Part shown: piece after piece, positions 6,056 to 6,328 of the stretch
How the letters are laid out: each line of letters opens with the position of its first letter
How positions within the stretch are numbered: the stretch's first letter is position 1
NCBI GenBank assembly: GCA_905201285.1
Contig: CAJKNM010000088.1
Span: 1 to 6,328 of the forward strand
Direction: 5' to 3'
Length of the DNA: 6,328 nt
From: an uncultured Eubacteriales bacterium
Lineage (GTDB): Bacteria > Bacillota > Clostridia > Monoglobales > Monoglobaceae
Made by a program: the position numbers and the translations under genes
Notes under the pieces: model-generated
Seen by the model: the letters and a program-made list of their open reading frames with translations, nothing else
Database searches by the model: none
Told to the model about the DNA's origin: nothing

Positions 6056-6091
6056 GTCCGCATATCAGTCAGCCGTATCCCTGCGGACGGC
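6056..6091 (-). other. alternative hairpins in the K-F intergenic gap
   Basis: GTCCGCA (6056-6062) pairs with TGCGGAC (6082-6088), a 7-bp stem with a 19-base loop. GCCGT (6072-6076) can instead pair with ACGGC (6087-6091), a shorter GC-rich stem that shares bases with the first, so the two exclude each other. On the mRNA the structure sits between the K stop and the F ribosome binding site AGAAAGG, which begins one base after the larger stem. There is no U-run, so a terminator is unlikely. Stabilising or insulating the K message is possible. Confidence 0.45.
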
Positions 6092-6110
6092 GGGGGTGCG
6101 GCTTATTTTC

Positions 6111-6328
6111 TTACTGGAAGAGAATAAGCAGTGAGATAATAAGTCCATAGAGTGCGATACCTTCTGCAAGAGCAACGAAGATAAGTGACTTACCCATTAT
6201 CTGAGGATCCTCTGAGATTGCGCCGAGAGCGGCAGAAGCAGAAGATGATACCGCGATACCTGCGCCGACGCAGGCAAGACCCGTTGAGAGCGCCGCACCT
6301 AAATATTTCATTCCGTCAACCGAGCTTG
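6111..6328 (-). CDS. ntpK: V/A-type ATPase subunit K (membrane rotor ring, c-like), 5' end off the window
   Basis: Proteolipid subunit of the membrane ring that carries ions past subunit I. One helical hairpin is visible: a small-residue-rich helix (GAALSTGLACVGAGIAV), the polar loop SEDPQ, then KSLIFVALAEGIALYG and a hydrophobic end. The Glu in LAEG is the ion-binding carboxylate. Numbering from ATG 6311, it is Glu50, with Tyr five residues later. The polar Ser/Thr that follow this Glu in Na+-binding rings are Gly and Ile, and the first helix has no Gln or Glu, which leans toward protons; this is inference. ATG 6311 would give 66 residues, but the frame stays open through SSVDG to the window edge and there is no good Shine-Dalgarno before that ATG. 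I therefore treat Met6311 as internal and the gene as 5'-partial. A 66-residue form starting at 6311 remains possible. Confidence 0.88.
   Translation of the reverse strand, partial: SSVDGMKYLGAALSTGLACVGAGIAVSSSASAALGAISEDPQIMGKSLIFVALAEGIALYGLIISLLILFQ

Overview
The window looks like chromosome of a Gram-positive anaerobe of the Clostridia (Bacillota), probably an Oscillospiraceae/Ruminococcus-like gut organism. The reasons are near-consensus sigma-A promoters with extended -10 boxes, AAAGG-type ribosome binding sites, moderate-to-low GC content, an AbrB-like regulator with a Cys4 tail, and an archaeal/vacuolar-type (A/V-type) ATPase operon. The taxonomic call is an inference from gene style; there is no marker gene here.

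Left part (1-1240, plus strand): two single-gene transcription units. The first is a small AbrB/SpoVT-type DNA-binding protein (126-377) with its own TTGACA/TATAAT promoter and a strong terminator at 384-431. The second is a seven-helix PAQR/hemolysin III-family membrane protein (528-1202), also with its own promoter. It ends at a hairpin at 1209-1238 that it shares with the convergent ATPase operon.

Right part (1241-6328, minus strand): the downstream end of a V/A-type ATPase operon, transcribed K -> F -> E -> A -> B -> D. K (membrane rotor ring) is cut by the right edge, so the operon promoter and the remaining subunits (I, C and any G/H) must lie beyond it. A and B form the catalytic hexamer, D and F the central rotor shaft, E the peripheral stalk and K the ion-carrying ring. 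K has the carboxylate but lacks the neighbouring polar residues typical of Na+ rings. The genes are spaced by 13-76 nt without overlaps. Several gaps hold inverted repeats that could tune translation or mRNA stability between subunits needed in different copy numbers.

No mobile element, CRISPR array, tRNA, rRNA or riboswitch was seen, and no stretch over 300 bases lacks a gene. I found no candidate for a wholly new system. The points most worth a second look are the probable N-terminal extension of K, the gene order with F before E and no C between them, two strong perfect hairpins inside F and E, and a possible A-to-B translational coupling hairpin.
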